The notes under the pieces are model-generated. The model was not told the DNA's origin and searched no databases. It was given only the letters and a program-made list of their open reading frames with translations. A DNA stretch of 34,894 nt, taken from CALJIC01 sp039805565. GTDB taxonomy: Bacteria; Chloroflexota; Chloroflexia; Chloroflexales; Roseiflexaceae. Position numbers and translations under genes: made by a program. Positions 1-8,700 of the stretch are shown here, one piece after another. The DNA is taken from assembly GCA_039805565.1 (NCBI GenBank), contig JBDLTZ010000240.1:1-34894 (forward strand), written 5' to 3'. How positions within the stretch are numbered: position 1 is the stretch's first letter; every line of letters starts with the position of its first letter.

Positions 1-172
1 GGCCGAGGGCCTGGCGGATGACCGGGAAGAGGGTGTTGACCAGGCCACTCTCGGTGTTGTCGCTCACGAAGGCGAAGGCCATGGCCGTGAGCGAACGCCA
101 ACGACCCTTCCGACTGTCGACGGGGGTTGTCTGTGCCACCGGCCCGGAGAGAGATGCAACGTCGCTATTCAT
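1..172 (-). CDS. MFS transporter, N-terminal part (cut by window edge)
   Basis: Read on the minus strand from an ATG at 172, this gives 57 codons running off the left edge. A soluble N-tail of about 30 residues is followed by a segment containing AFAFVSDNTESGLVNTLFP, which looks like the first transmembrane helix of a major facilitator superfamily permease (Asp/Asn-bearing TM1 ending in FPVIRQALG). An AAGGAGAA Shine-Dalgarno sequence lies about 6 nt upstream of the ATG and fixes the start. The substrate cannot be told from this piece. The gene is divergent from the XRE regulator and shares its 380-bp upstream region. The family call rests on one helix only. Confidence 0.6.
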   Translation of the reverse strand, partial: MNSDVASLSGPVAQTTPVDSRKGRWRSLTAMAFAFVSDNTESGLVNTLFPVIRQALG

Positions 173-280
173 CGCCGTTCTCCTTGTGTGGTCGCCCGGT
201 GAGCGTCTGCTTGCCGGGTGCCGTCTATGCAATTCGGTCTCTCGTGTAGGTCTATCTAAACACGTGGCAAGCGTCCTGTG

Positions 281-307
281 GTATCACTCTGGCTGTGCGG
301 GTGATAC
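281..307. promoter_or_regulatory. Inverted repeat, possible operator
   Basis: GTATCAC (281-287) and GTGATAC (301-307) form a perfect 7-bp inverted repeat whose half-sites are 20 bp apart, about two helical turns. It lies between the divergent MFS and XRE-regulator genes, a typical place for an operator. Regulator identity is unknown; autoregulation by the downstream HTH protein is only a guess. Confidence 0.35.
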
Positions 308-478
308 AGATTGTGTTACCGCCGGAGCTCGGCAAGCAGCGGCTTCCTTGCCTCGCTCATCCGAAGCACGCTGCTACCGACCACGCTTCTCATACCCTGG
401 CCGGCAAGACGGCGATCTGCATTGAAGCGCCGGCGCCGCCGAGGCTGGTATCCCCCCCATAGCTCGCCTGGATAGAAA

Positions 479-490
479 CAGTGGTACAAT
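479..490 (+). promoter_or_regulatory. Extended -10 promoter for XRE regulator
   Basis: CAGTGGTACAAT contains an extended -10 element (TGG then TACAAT at 485-490), placed about 65 nt before the GTG start at 554. There is no good -35 box, as is normal for extended -10 promoters. The same 12-mer stands in front of the sensor kinase gene (15905-15916). Confidence 0.4.
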
Positions 491-553
491 CGCAGCGAGC
501 TGTTTTCCCCACCGACTCGTCTGTAGCTTGAACCCTGTGCACGGGAGTACGTC

Positions 554-2926
554 GTGGATCATGACGTCTCGTTCGGCGCCTGGCTTACCCGAAGGCGCAA
601 GAGTCTGCGCCTTCAGCGCACTGAGCTGGCCGCCCGCATCGGCTGCGCCGTCGTCACCCTGCGCAAGATCGAGGCGGACGAGCGCCGTCCCTCACGCCAG
701 GTCGCCGAACTGCTTGCCGAGCACCTTGCCATCCCAGCGCACGAGCGCGATCTCTTTGTGCGCGTCGCACGCGGTGAGCTGCTGGTCGAGCTGCTCGACG
801 CGCCGCGACCGCCGGTATTCCCGCCAGGTGTCTTGCCGCGCCCGGCGACTGCCTGTGCGGGTCGCGCCGAGGAGATCGAGTCGCTCCGCGAGTTGCTGAA
901 TCGACCCGAGGTGCGGCTGCTCACGCTGGTGGGGCCGCCCGGTGTCGGCAAGTCGCGCCTTGCGTTGGATGTCGCCACCGAGCTTGTCGCCTGCTTCACC
1001 GACGGAGTGTTCCTAGCAGAGCTTGCTCCGCTCAGCGATCCTAGTCTGATGCTGCCTACGATCGCCCAAACGCTCGGCGTGACGACGGCCGAACGGCGGA
1101 CTCTCGCTGCGCACCTCGGTCGCTATCTAGAGGGCCGGCAGCTGCTGCTCGTGCTCGACAACGCCGAGCACCTGCTCGATGCAGTGCCGCAGCTCGCCCA
1201 ACTCCTGGCCGTCGCACCCCGGCTCAAGCTGCTGGTGACAAGCCGGGTCGCCCTGGAGCTCTCCGGCGAGTATCGCTTTACCGTGCTGCCCCTGCTCGTG
1301 CCTCCGCCTGTGGATGCGCGGCATCCCGCCAGGGCGCCTGCCGAGCTCCAGGCACGCTACCCGTCGGTGGAGCTGTTCGTCCAGCGCGCCCGCGCCGTGG
1401 CGCCCGGCTTCGCACTCACCGCTACCTCAGCGCCTGTTGTGGGCGAGATCTGCCGGCGGCTCGACGGGCTCCCCCTGGCGATCGAGCTCGCCGCGTCGCG
1501 TGTTAGCCTGTTCAGCCCGGCCGAGCTGCTGGCCCAGCTGGAGGACCGCTTCGCGGTGCTCACTAGCCGCGCGCGGGATCTCCCCGAGCGCCACCACTCG
1601 TTGCGCGAAGCGATCGGCTGGAGCTATAGCCTGCTCGGCGAAGGTGAGCAGCAGCTGTTCCGGCGGCTCAGTGTGTTCGTCGGCGCCTGCTCGCTGGAGG
1701 CTGCGGCAGCAGTCTGCGGCGACGGCCCCGGCGACTTCCGTGTGTTGGATGGTGTGTCCAGCCTGGTCGCGAGCAGCCTCCTGCAGCGCCGTGAGAGCGA
1801 GGACGGGCGAACGCGCTTCGGCATGCTGGAGACGGTCTCCGACTACGCCCGCGAGCAACTGCTCGCAAGCGGCGAGGCAGAGATGATGAGCCGGCGCCAC
1901 GCGGGCTACTACCTGGCGCTTGCTGAGGCGGCCGGGCGGGTCTGGGACCGGCCCGAGGAGTGGCCGCTGCTACGCCGGCTGACCGCCGAGCGCGACAACC
2001 TGCGCGCCGCTCTCCGCTGGGCCCTGGAGCGCCGGGACGCTGCCCTCGCCTTGCGCCTCCACAGTGGGCTGTTTACCTTCTGGACCACCTGCTCCGATCT
2101 CAGCGAGGCGCAGGACGCGCTCGCAGCCTCCCTGGCTCTGCCATTGCCGGACGACACGCCGGAGCTGGCCGCAGTGGAGGCTCACGTGCTCTGCCTCGCG
2201 GGATACATCTCCGCCGGCCTCGGGGAGGTTGCGCAGGCGGCAGCGTCCATCGAGCAGAGTCTCGCGTGCTATCGCGCGCTCGGGGATGAGCGGATGGTAG
2301 CCTGGGCGACTCGTAGCCTGGCTTTCGTGGCAATGCTGCGGGGCGACTATGCCGAGGCGGAGCGCGGTTACAGCGAGAGCCTCAGGCGCTGCACAGCCAT
2401 CGGCGACACCTGGGGTCTGGCGTGGTCACACTATACGCTGGCTTTCCTGCGGCTCGCCGAAGGCGACCTCTTCCATGCCCGCCCGGCCCTTGAGGACGCC
2501 CTGGTTGAGCTGCGCCGGGAGCAGATGACCTTTGGGGTGTTCCGAACTCTGCTGGCACTGGGGCACACGCGCCTCGCACAGGGCGACGTCGCTGGCGCCG
2601 AGGAACTGTTCCGCGAGGGGCTGGCGATGAGCCGCGACATGCCGATACGGGCCGTCGTCACAATCGGGTTGGAGGGGATGGGGCTGGTGGCTGCGGCAAA
2701 AGAATGCCCACAACGGGCAGCGCGGATGTGGGGCGCATCCGAGGCGGTGCGCGAGGCGACGGGGGAACGACGCTGGTCTGTCTTCCAGCCCTCCTACGAG
2801 CGTGCGGTCACGGTGTGTCGGGCACAGCTGTCGCAGGCAGAGTGGCAGGCGGCGTGGGCGGCGGGCCATGAGTTGACGGTGGCCGAGGCTGTCACCGAGG
2901 CGCTTGAAGCTGTGGTCGCGCCCTAA
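554..2926 (+). CDS. XRE-family regulator with NB-ARC ATPase and TPR repeats
   Basis: A 790-aa predicted cytoplasmic regulator. Residues ~6-62 form an XRE/Cro-type helix-turn-helix (LAARIGCAVVTLRKIEADER). An NB-ARC/STAND-like P-loop ATPase follows, with Walker A GPPGVGKS at 127-134, Walker B LLLVLDNAE at 197-205 and a GLPLAIELAA motif further on. The C-terminal half is Ala/Leu-rich helical repeats of TPR type. Such STAND regulators couple ligand sensing by the repeats to ATP-driven assembly; ligand and targets are unknown here. The GTG start at 554 has a GGGAG sequence about 6 nt upstream, and the HTH begins right after it, so an earlier start is unlikely. There is no C-terminal LuxR domain, which distinguishes it from LAL/MalT proteins. 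Confidence 0.85.
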   Translation: MDHDVSFGAWLTRRRKSLRLQRTELAARIGCAVVTLRKIEADERRPSRQVAELLAEHLAIPAHERDLFVRVARGELLVELLDAPRPPVFPPGVLPRPATACAGRAEEIESLRELLNRPEVRLLTLVGPPGVGKSRLALDVATELVACFTDGVFLAELAPLSDPSLMLPTIAQTLGVTTAERRTLAAHLGRYLEGRQLLLVLDNAEHLLDAVPQLAQLLAVAPRLKLLVTSRVALELSGEYRFTVLPLLVPPPVDARHPARAPAELQARYPSVELFVQRARAVAPGFALTATSAPVVGEICRRLDGLPLAIELAASRVSLFSPAELLAQLEDRFAVLTSRARDLPERHHSLREAIGWSYSLLGEGEQQLFRRLSVFVGACSLEAAAAVCGDGPGDFRVLDGVSSLVASSLLQRRESEDGRTRFGMLETVSDYAREQLLASGEAEMMSRRHAGYYLALAEAAGRVWDRPEEWPLLRRLTAERDNLRAALRWALERRDAALALRLHSGLFTFWTTCSDLSEAQDALAASLALPLPDDTPELAAVEAHVLCLAGYISAGLGEVAQAAASIEQSLACYRALGDERMVAWATRSLAFVAMLRGDYAEAERGYSESLRRCTAIGDTWGLAWSHYTLAFLRLAEGDLFHARPALEDALVELRREQMTFGVFRTLLALGHTRLAQGDVAGAEELFREGLAMSRDMPIRAVVTIGLEGMGLVAAAKECPQRAARMWGASEAVREATGERRWSVFQPSYERAVTVCRAQLSQAEWQAAWAAGHELTVAEAVTEALEAVVAP

Positions 2927-3035
2927 CGAGCAGGACAGCATGTTGGACGAGCCAGAGCCCGAGCAGCCTCCTGCCTGATGGATGTGGGCGATGGCACCCG
3001 CCTGTACGGTTCTGTTTGAACAGCGAGCGCGCCCA

Positions 3036-3584
3036 ATGTCTCTCCAGAATATACCTGTGCTGGTCATCACCGGGCCGGTCGGCGTCGGCAAGACCACCGT
3101 TGCCGCAGAGCTCTCCGAACTGCTCGGCCAGACCCGCCAGGCCCACGCGCTGGTTGACCTCGACTGGCTGCGCTGGTGCTACCCCAGCCCGGCAGACGAT
3201 CCGTTTCAGCTTGCGCTCGGGCTCCAGAACCTGGCGGCCGTCTGGTCGCGCTACCGTGCGGCGGGCGCAGCGCGCCTGATCCTGGTCGACGTCGTCGAGT
3301 CGCGTGCCACGCTCGCCAGCTACCACACAGCTATTCCAGGCGCTGAGATACTGCTCGTGCGTCTGCATGCCGACCTGCCCACCCTGTATAGCCGTCTCGC
3401 AGGTCGCGAGCGGGGCGTGAGCCTGGCCTGGCACCAGCAGCGCGCCGCCGAGCTCACGACGATCATGGCGCAGGCACAGCTCGAAGATCTGCTGGTCGAT
3501 ACCACGGGCAGGAGCCCGCTCGACATTGCCAAGGAGATCATCGCCTTGAGCGCCAGACGGCAGCGTACTTCTTGCGGTACTTAG
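3036..3584 (+). CDS. P-loop kinase-like ATPase (AAA_17/zeta/APS-kinase-like)
   Basis: A 182-aa protein starting with a beta strand and a Walker A motif, GPVGVGKTT at residues 13-21, followed by AELSELLG. A downstream LVDLDWLRW resembles the substrate-binding strand of small-molecule or nucleoside kinases, and ARLILVDVVES is a possible Walker B. The C-terminal LEDLLVDTTGRSPLDIAKEI is typical of the last strand and helix of such kinases. The substrate is unknown. I prefer ATG 3036 because the P-loop then lies 13 residues in; an in-frame ATG at 2982 would add 18 residues of low-complexity sequence. Neither has a strong Shine-Dalgarno. The 3' end overlaps the convergent HEAT-repeat gene by 47 bp. 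Confidence 0.7.
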   Translation: MSLQNIPVLVITGPVGVGKTTVAAELSELLGQTRQAHALVDLDWLRWCYPSPADDPFQLALGLQNLAAVWSRYRAAGAARLILVDVVESRATLASYHTAIPGAEILLVRLHADLPTLYSRLAGRERGVSLAWHQQRAAELTTIMAQAQLEDLLVDTTGRSPLDIAKEIIALSARRQRTSCGT

Positions 3585-4092
3585 CATCCTCTTCTGTCTC
3601 AACGAGCGCGAGCGCCCTCTCTCGCATCTGCTCGTCGCCCACGGCATCGTAGATCTTCCGCATCGCGCCCATAATATCGAAACGAATCAAGGTCCTGTTC
3701 TTCTCGGCCACACACTTGTGGAAGCGTTCGGCAAGGCGCTCGATGACCAGCTCGCGGTGCTGCTCACCGGCGAGCGCGACCTTCCAGACTGCCTGGAGGC
3801 TATGGCGTGCAGTCACGAACCGCTCGTCCCGCGTGACGGCGAAGAGTGCGTCGACGTCGCGGAGCATGCGCTGCTCCGGGTCGCTCTTCGCCAGGTTGGC
3901 GAGTACCTGAACGGCGATGGCTCGCTGGTGGTTGTCTGTGTGGCGGAGATTGGCGAGCAGCTCATCCCAGACCTTATAGGCCCAGCCCACCGGCTGCTCG
4001 GTTAACGCAAGGAGCGCCGTCAAGGCCGCATAGCGCGCGTCGCCATCGTCGGAGCGCAGATTGCTCCAGTGCGTCTGTGTGGTGCTGTCCAT
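3538..4092 (-). CDS. HEAT-repeat-like helical protein
   Basis: A 184-aa all-helical protein without signal peptide or membrane segment. It shows successive paired helices of HEAT/ARM type, for example ARYAALTALLALTEQPVG, QRAIAVQVLANLAKSD and TARHSLQAVWKVAL, probably a protein-binding scaffold; the partner is unknown. The start at 4092 is chosen because a GGAGG lies 5-6 nt upstream; a longer frame to 4230 has no such site and reads into low-complexity sequence. It converges on the kinase-like gene and overlaps its last 47 bp. It ends in KYRKKYAAVWRSRR, a strongly basic tail. Confidence 0.7.
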   Translation of the reverse strand: MDSTTQTHWSNLRSDDGDARYAALTALLALTEQPVGWAYKVWDELLANLRHTDNHQRAIAVQVLANLAKSDPEQRMLRDVDALFAVTRDERFVTARHSLQAVWKVALAGEQHRELVIERLAERFHKCVAEKNRTLIRFDIMGAMRKIYDAVGDEQMRERALALVETEEDAKYRKKYAAVWRSRR

Positions 4093-4147
4093 CGCCCTCC
4101 TCAACCTGAGGTCAGTACATTGAACGCATGTTTGCAGAGTCGCCTGG

Positions 4148-4308
4148 GCGGCGGGTGACCCGATGTACGCGGCCAAGCGCCGGCTGCTGGATGAGCACGG
4201 GATCGTCGTGTGGCGCCTGCACGACCGCATCCACGTTGCGGCCGGCCGGACGGCATCATCGCCGGCGTGCTGGAGGCGCTCGGCTGGGAGGCCTACGCCG
4301 ACTCCGAA
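4148..4308 (+). pseudogene. Remnant of a NIF3-like dinuclear-metal protein
   Basis: Two overlapping frames together give a recognisable piece of a NIF3-family protein. The first (4154-~4240) reads GDPMYAAKRRLLDEHGIVV followed by WRLHDRIH; the second (~4240-4308) reads GRPDGIIAGVLEALGWEAYAD. In intact homologues of this subfamily a GDP.Y.AKR.LL.EHG segment leads to a RxHD motif and then PDGI and LGW. The switch needs a frame change near 4240, and both the N-terminal metal ligands and the C-terminal half are missing. No start codon or ribosome-binding site is associated. The family assignment is from memory of conserved motifs. Confidence 0.55.
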
Positions 4309-4724
4309 TCATACACCACATCATGCACCACACGAGTCGCTCGACGGTCTACCCTGACATTGTCAGGCAAATCCCCACACGCTTTTCAGGAAATGCCTGA
4401 CCACAAGCTTCCTCCCTATCTCCATATAATTAAGGGCGCCCATCCCCGTACTCCTCACTCGCCATTGCCACACCGCCGAACGGTAGCGCGGGATCGGACA
4501 CGCGATCGCGCTGATGGCGGGTTCCCCGAGGTGCGCGTCGATCGCATCGCGCGGCTCCGCACCGGCACCGTGTTTCCTAAGCCGCCCCTCGCTCAGCTGT
4601 GCCACGTACTGGTGCGCGGCAGGGGTCGCGCCGGTCAGCGATACCGTGGCGCCAATCGAGCACGCAGCAGAAGCGCTCACCAGCGTGGATGGGATGCCGC
4701 CACCAGCAGCAAGATAGAGGGGCA
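4309..4724. other. Gene-free stretch with a small palindrome
   Basis: No convincing gene. A minus-strand frame (4725 to 4363, 120 codons) has no recognisable domain and I do not call it. The stretch holds the CCTGAC/GTCAGG hairpin listed separately, and TCAGGCA (4363-4369) is also inverted at 4394-4400. Confidence 0.4.
4353..4367. repeat. Short palindrome, copy A of a dispersed hairpin family
   Basis: CCTGAC-ATT-GTCAGG: a 6-bp stem with a 3-nt loop (7-bp arms CCTGACA/TGTCAGG if the loop is read as one base), followed by CAAAT. It resembles two other intergenic hairpins in this window at 15225-15251 and 20686-20702, which share the GAC-NNN-GTC core and a following (G)GAAAT/GGAAT. Confidence 0.4.
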
Positions 4725-5069
4725 ATGAGCTACGCAGACCAGGTGTTGACGTGCCAGGACTGTGGCACGACGTTTACGTTCACGGCGGGTGAGCAGGAGT
4801 TCTACGCACAGAAGGGCTTTGCCAACGCGCCGACCCGCTGCCCGTCCTGCCGTCAGCAGCGGAAGGCGGCGAGTGGCCGAAGCGGTGGCGAGCGCTATAA
4901 CAGCCGCGACCATTTCGGGGGCGATGGCAGTGCAGGCCGCGAGATGCACAGCGCGACCTGCGCGTCGTGCGGCAAGGAAGCGCTGGTGCCGTTCGTGCCG
5001 CGCGGCGACAAGCCGGTCTACTGCTCAGACTGCTTCCAACAGCAGCGGCGTGCCAGCAGCCGATACTGA
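4725..5069 (+). CDS. Zinc-ribbon domain protein with two CxxC pairs of pairs
   Basis: A 114-aa soluble protein with eight cysteines as four CxxC pairs: C10/C13 and C39/C42 make the first C4 zinc ribbon (TCQDCGTTF...RCPSCR), while C79/C82 and C100/C103 make the second (CASCGKEALVPF...YCSDC). The first matches the probable zinc-ribbon family (zf-trcl type); the second matches the CxxC-x-CxxC family with VPF and KPVYCxxC. A Gly/Ser-rich linker joins them. These are widespread small proteins of unknown role, probably binding nucleic acid or protein. The ATG at 4725 has a GAGGGG 4-5 nt upstream, so the longer frame from 4599 is rejected. Confidence 0.8.
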   Translation: MSYADQVLTCQDCGTTFTFTAGEQEFYAQKGFANAPTRCPSCRQQRKAASGRSGGERYNSRDHFGGDGSAGREMHSATCASCGKEALVPFVPRGDKPVYCSDCFQQQRRASSRY

Positions 5070-5340
5070 CCGCTGGGCGAAGTGCTGGACAAGAAAACGT
5101 GTCTCCTTCGGCGCACGTTTCCTCATCGACAGGCCCCGGCCGCTCCACTGCTGCATCTGATCACATCGAAGCCCTACCAGTGATCACGCGCCCTGACTCG
5201 ACCTTCTCCGCGCCGCCGTATCCCTATTCGCACCGCCAGCACCCGTGAGGGGCCGGCTGCCGTGCCATTTGGGCTGGTGTAGGAGCTCGGGGCGCCACGA
5301 GGGCGACTGGCGTGCACAATCTCTTGAGAGGAGGTTCCTA

Positions 5341-5736
5341 ATGAACCGGCATATGGTCCGATGTGGCAACTGTGGAACAACATGGTTCCTTGAGCAGTCG
5401 TCGTCAGGGCAAGGGGACAGCGAGCAATCAGACGCTGTGTGTCCCGTCTGTCAGTTTGGGTCTGGTCAGAGCCAGACGGCGTTGGCGCCAGTCGAGTCGA
5501 TTACGGATCTGGAGAATCAGCTTGATGTGCTGGTGCGGAGCGCGCTCGAGAGCGGGCTTCCCACTGATGCTATCGTGGATGTGCTGCGTGGCGAGCTGGC
5601 CTTCGCCGCCGAGCTTGGGCACACGGGACGGCGCTTCACCGTGCAGCTGATCGACCTCGGTCCGTGGGAGGGCGAGCTCATGCAGCGCCCGCTCCGTGAT
5701 CCCCGTGACACCGCTTCTCACCGGGATGACGCCTAG
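5341..5736 (+). CDS. Small zinc-ribbon protein upstream of glucan synthase
   Basis: A 131-aa protein. C8/C11 (RCGNCGTTW) and C34/C37 (VCPVC) form one C4 zinc ribbon; the rest is a helical region (DLENQLDVLVRSALESGL, then DAIVDVLRGELAFAAELGH) with no clear family. The ATG at 5341 follows AGGAGG by 7 nt, a strong ribosome-binding site. Its TAG stop shares a base with the GTG start of the glucan synthase gene (TAGTG), so the two are very likely co-transcribed and translationally coupled. A role connected with the synthase is an inference from position only. Confidence 0.7.
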   Translation: MNRHMVRCGNCGTTWFLEQSSSGQGDSEQSDAVCPVCQFGSGQSQTALAPVESITDLENQLDVLVRSALESGLPTDAIVDVLRGELAFAAELGHTGRRFTVQLIDLGPWEGELMQRPLRDPRDTASHRDDA

Positions 5737-8700
5737 TGCAGACGATGCTCAATAACGTGTGGGGGCGACTCGCCCGCCGCCGCCCCGCCTCACCTGCTCC
5801 CGCCGGCCCGGCGATCACGCGGAACGTCATCCTCAACCCTGACCAGCTCGAGCAGCACGCGCACACCATCGCCACCCACCACGCGGTCACGTCCCAGGCT
5901 GGAGACGTCCGCGTGCTCCAGCATAGGCTCGACCGCGCTGAGCGCCTGATCACTGCCGCGCACCGCTCGCTGCTGGATGATGTGCACCACCGCCGCCCGA
6001 CGACTCCGGCAGCCGAGTGGCTCCTCGACAACATGCATGTCGTCGTCGAGCAGATCCGCGAGATCCGGCACGACCTCCCGCGCGGCTACTACGCTGAGCT
6101 TCCGAAGCTGACCTCCGGCCCGCTCACCGGCCAGCCGCGCGTGTACGCGATCGCGCGGGAGCTGATCGGGCACACTGACAGCCGGCTCGACTTCATGGTG
6201 GTGCTGCGGTTCGTCCTGGACTACCAGTCGGTGGCTCCGCTGACGATGGGTGAGCTGTGGGCGGTTGCGATCATGCTGCGCTTCGGCCTGGTAGAGAACC
6301 TCGCGCGCATCTCCGGCGTCATCCTCGCCGCCCGGGCTGCGCGTGACGCCGCTGATGTCTGGGCCGACCGGCTGCTCGCGGAGGATGCCGGTGCAGACAT
6401 GGCCCTCAGCCCGGTGCTCGCGGAGCTGGCCCGCGGGCAGCCGGAGCTCTCTTCAGCCTTCGGCGTTCGCTTGCTCCAGCGGTTGCGCACCTACGACGGC
6501 GAGCACGATGCCGGCGCCCTGGTGACGTGGCTCGAGCAGCAGCCGATTATCCCCTACCAGAATGTCGAGGCGCTCATCCACGCTGAGCACCAGCGCCAGG
6601 CTGCCAACCAGGCGGCGATCGGCAACGCGATCACGAGCATGCGCGCGCTGAACACCATCGACTGGGCTGACTGGTTCGAGCGGGTAAGCTTCGTCGATCA
6701 CACCCTACGCCAGGATCCAGCCGGTGCATACGGCCGGAGCACCTTCGCCACGCGCGACCACTATCGTCACGCGGTCGAGCAGCTGGCGCGGCGCAGCGGC
6801 GTGAGCGAGCTCGACGTCGCGCGGCGCGTGGCTGACCTGGCGCGACACGCCACCGACGGTGGCGAACCGGCGCAGTCCCACGTCGGCTACCACCTGATCG
6901 ATGCCGGGCGGGCGTCGCTCGAGGCCACGCTTGGCTACCACCCGACACCGGTCCAGGCGCTCCAGCGGGCGATGACGCGCTTCCCGGCGACGTGCTACCT
7001 GGGTGCCCTCGCCGGAGGGACGGCGGCGATGGTCGCGGCCATGAGCCGCCGGCTCGGCCGCGCACCTGACGGCATCGCGCTGCGCGCCGTGTCAGTCGGG
7101 CTCCTGGCCGTGCCGGCGAGCGCAGTTGTGAAGGAGGTGGTGGACCGCCTGGTGGCTGCCGCGCTCCCGCCGCGCTCCCTGCCGCGGCTCGATCTACGCG
7201 ACGGCATCCCGCCCGAGCTGCGGACTATCGTCGTGGTCCCGACGCTGCTGCTGACGGCGGAGAGCATCCGCGGCCAGCTCGCATCGCTGGAGGTGCTGGC
7301 GCTCGCCAACGACGACCCGCACCTCCACTTTGCGCTGCTGAGCGACTGGGCCGACGCGCCGCTGGCCGAGATGCCGGACGACACCAGTCTGCTGGCGATC
7401 GCGCGGGCCGGTATAGATGAGCTGAACGCGCGCTATGGCTCCGACCGCTTCCTGCTGCTGCACCGCCGCCGTGTCTATAACGAGCGCCAGGGCTGCTGGA
7501 TGGGTTGGGAGCGCAAGCGCGGCAAGCTCGAGGAGTTCAACCGCCTGCTCGCTGGCGACGAGGACACAACCTTCGCGCAATCGGCTGGCGACCTGGTGGT
7601 CCTGCAGGGGATCCGCTATGTGATCACCCTCGACGCCGACACGCAGCTGCCGCGCAACGCCGGCAGGGCGCTGATCGGGACGCTCGCCCACCCGCTCAAC
7701 CAGGCCGTCGTGGACCCGCAGACACGCCAGGTGCTGCGCGGCTACGGCATCCTCCAGCCGCGGATCGGTATCACCCTGCCAAGCTCGCTGCGCAGCCGCT
7801 TCGCCCGCATCTTCTCCGGCAACGTCGGCCTCGACCCGTACACCACGGCGGTCTCCGACACCTACATGGACCTGTTCGCCGAGGGCAGCTACGCCGGCAA
7901 GGGCATCTATGACCCGCAGGTGCTGCGAGAGACGCTCGAGGGCCGCTTCCCGGAGAACGCGCTCCTCAGCCACGACTTGATCGAGGGCGCCTACGCCCGT
8001 GTCGGCCTGCTCTCTGACGTGGAGCTGCTGGATAGCTACCCGTCAACCTACGCCGCCTTCGTTGCCCGCCAGCACCGCTGGGTGCGCGGCGACTGGCAGA
8101 TCGCCGCCTGGATCTTCCCGTGGACACCTAGCGCGCGTGGGCTTGCCTACAACGTCCTGCCGGCGATCGCCCGCTTCAAGATCCTGGACAATCTGCGCCG
8201 GAGCCTGGTGCCGCCCGCCCTGATCGCGCTGCTGGCTGGCGGCTGGCTGCGCGGGCGCTCGATGAGTCAGGCGCTCACCTCCACTGGCTCCGCGCTGCTG
8301 CCCCTCGCGCTCCCGCTCCTGCTCGATCTGGCCGGCGCGCTGGTGGCCGTGGCGCGTGGCCCGCGCCGGCGCAGCGTGCTGAGGGCCCAGGCGGAGCAGC
8401 TGCGGCTTGGCGCGCTGCGTTTCGGGTTGAACATCGCGTTCCTGCCGGATCAGGCCGTCTCTAACCTGGACGCGATCGGGCGGACGCTGGTGCGTCTGCT
8501 TGTCTCCCGGCGTAATCTCCTCCAGTGGGAGACCGCCGAGGCTGCCCATACCCGCCTGACGAGCTCCTGGCGCGCGCTGCTGGAGCGCATGGCGCCGCTC
8601 GCTGTGGCCGCCGCTATTGCCGCGCTGGTGCGTGGGCAGCGCCTCACAGCAACCTGGCCAGCTGCGGCCCCGGTGATCGCCGATTGGCTCGCCGCGCCAG

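Larger units (their letters stand above)
173..553. other. Divergent intergenic region between MFS gene and regulator
   Basis: No convincing gene is seen here. The region carries an inverted repeat and an extended -10 promoter, both listed separately. Open frames through it lack ribosome-binding sites and any recognisable protein. Confidence 0.5.

Noticed and set aside
18..425. Plus-strand frame of 135 codons at the left edge
   Set aside because: It opposes the MFS start, has no ribosome-binding site and its composition is that of a shadow frame.
4363..4725. Minus-strand 120-codon frame
   Set aside because: No domain, no ribosome-binding site, and it runs through the hairpin region; not called as a gene.
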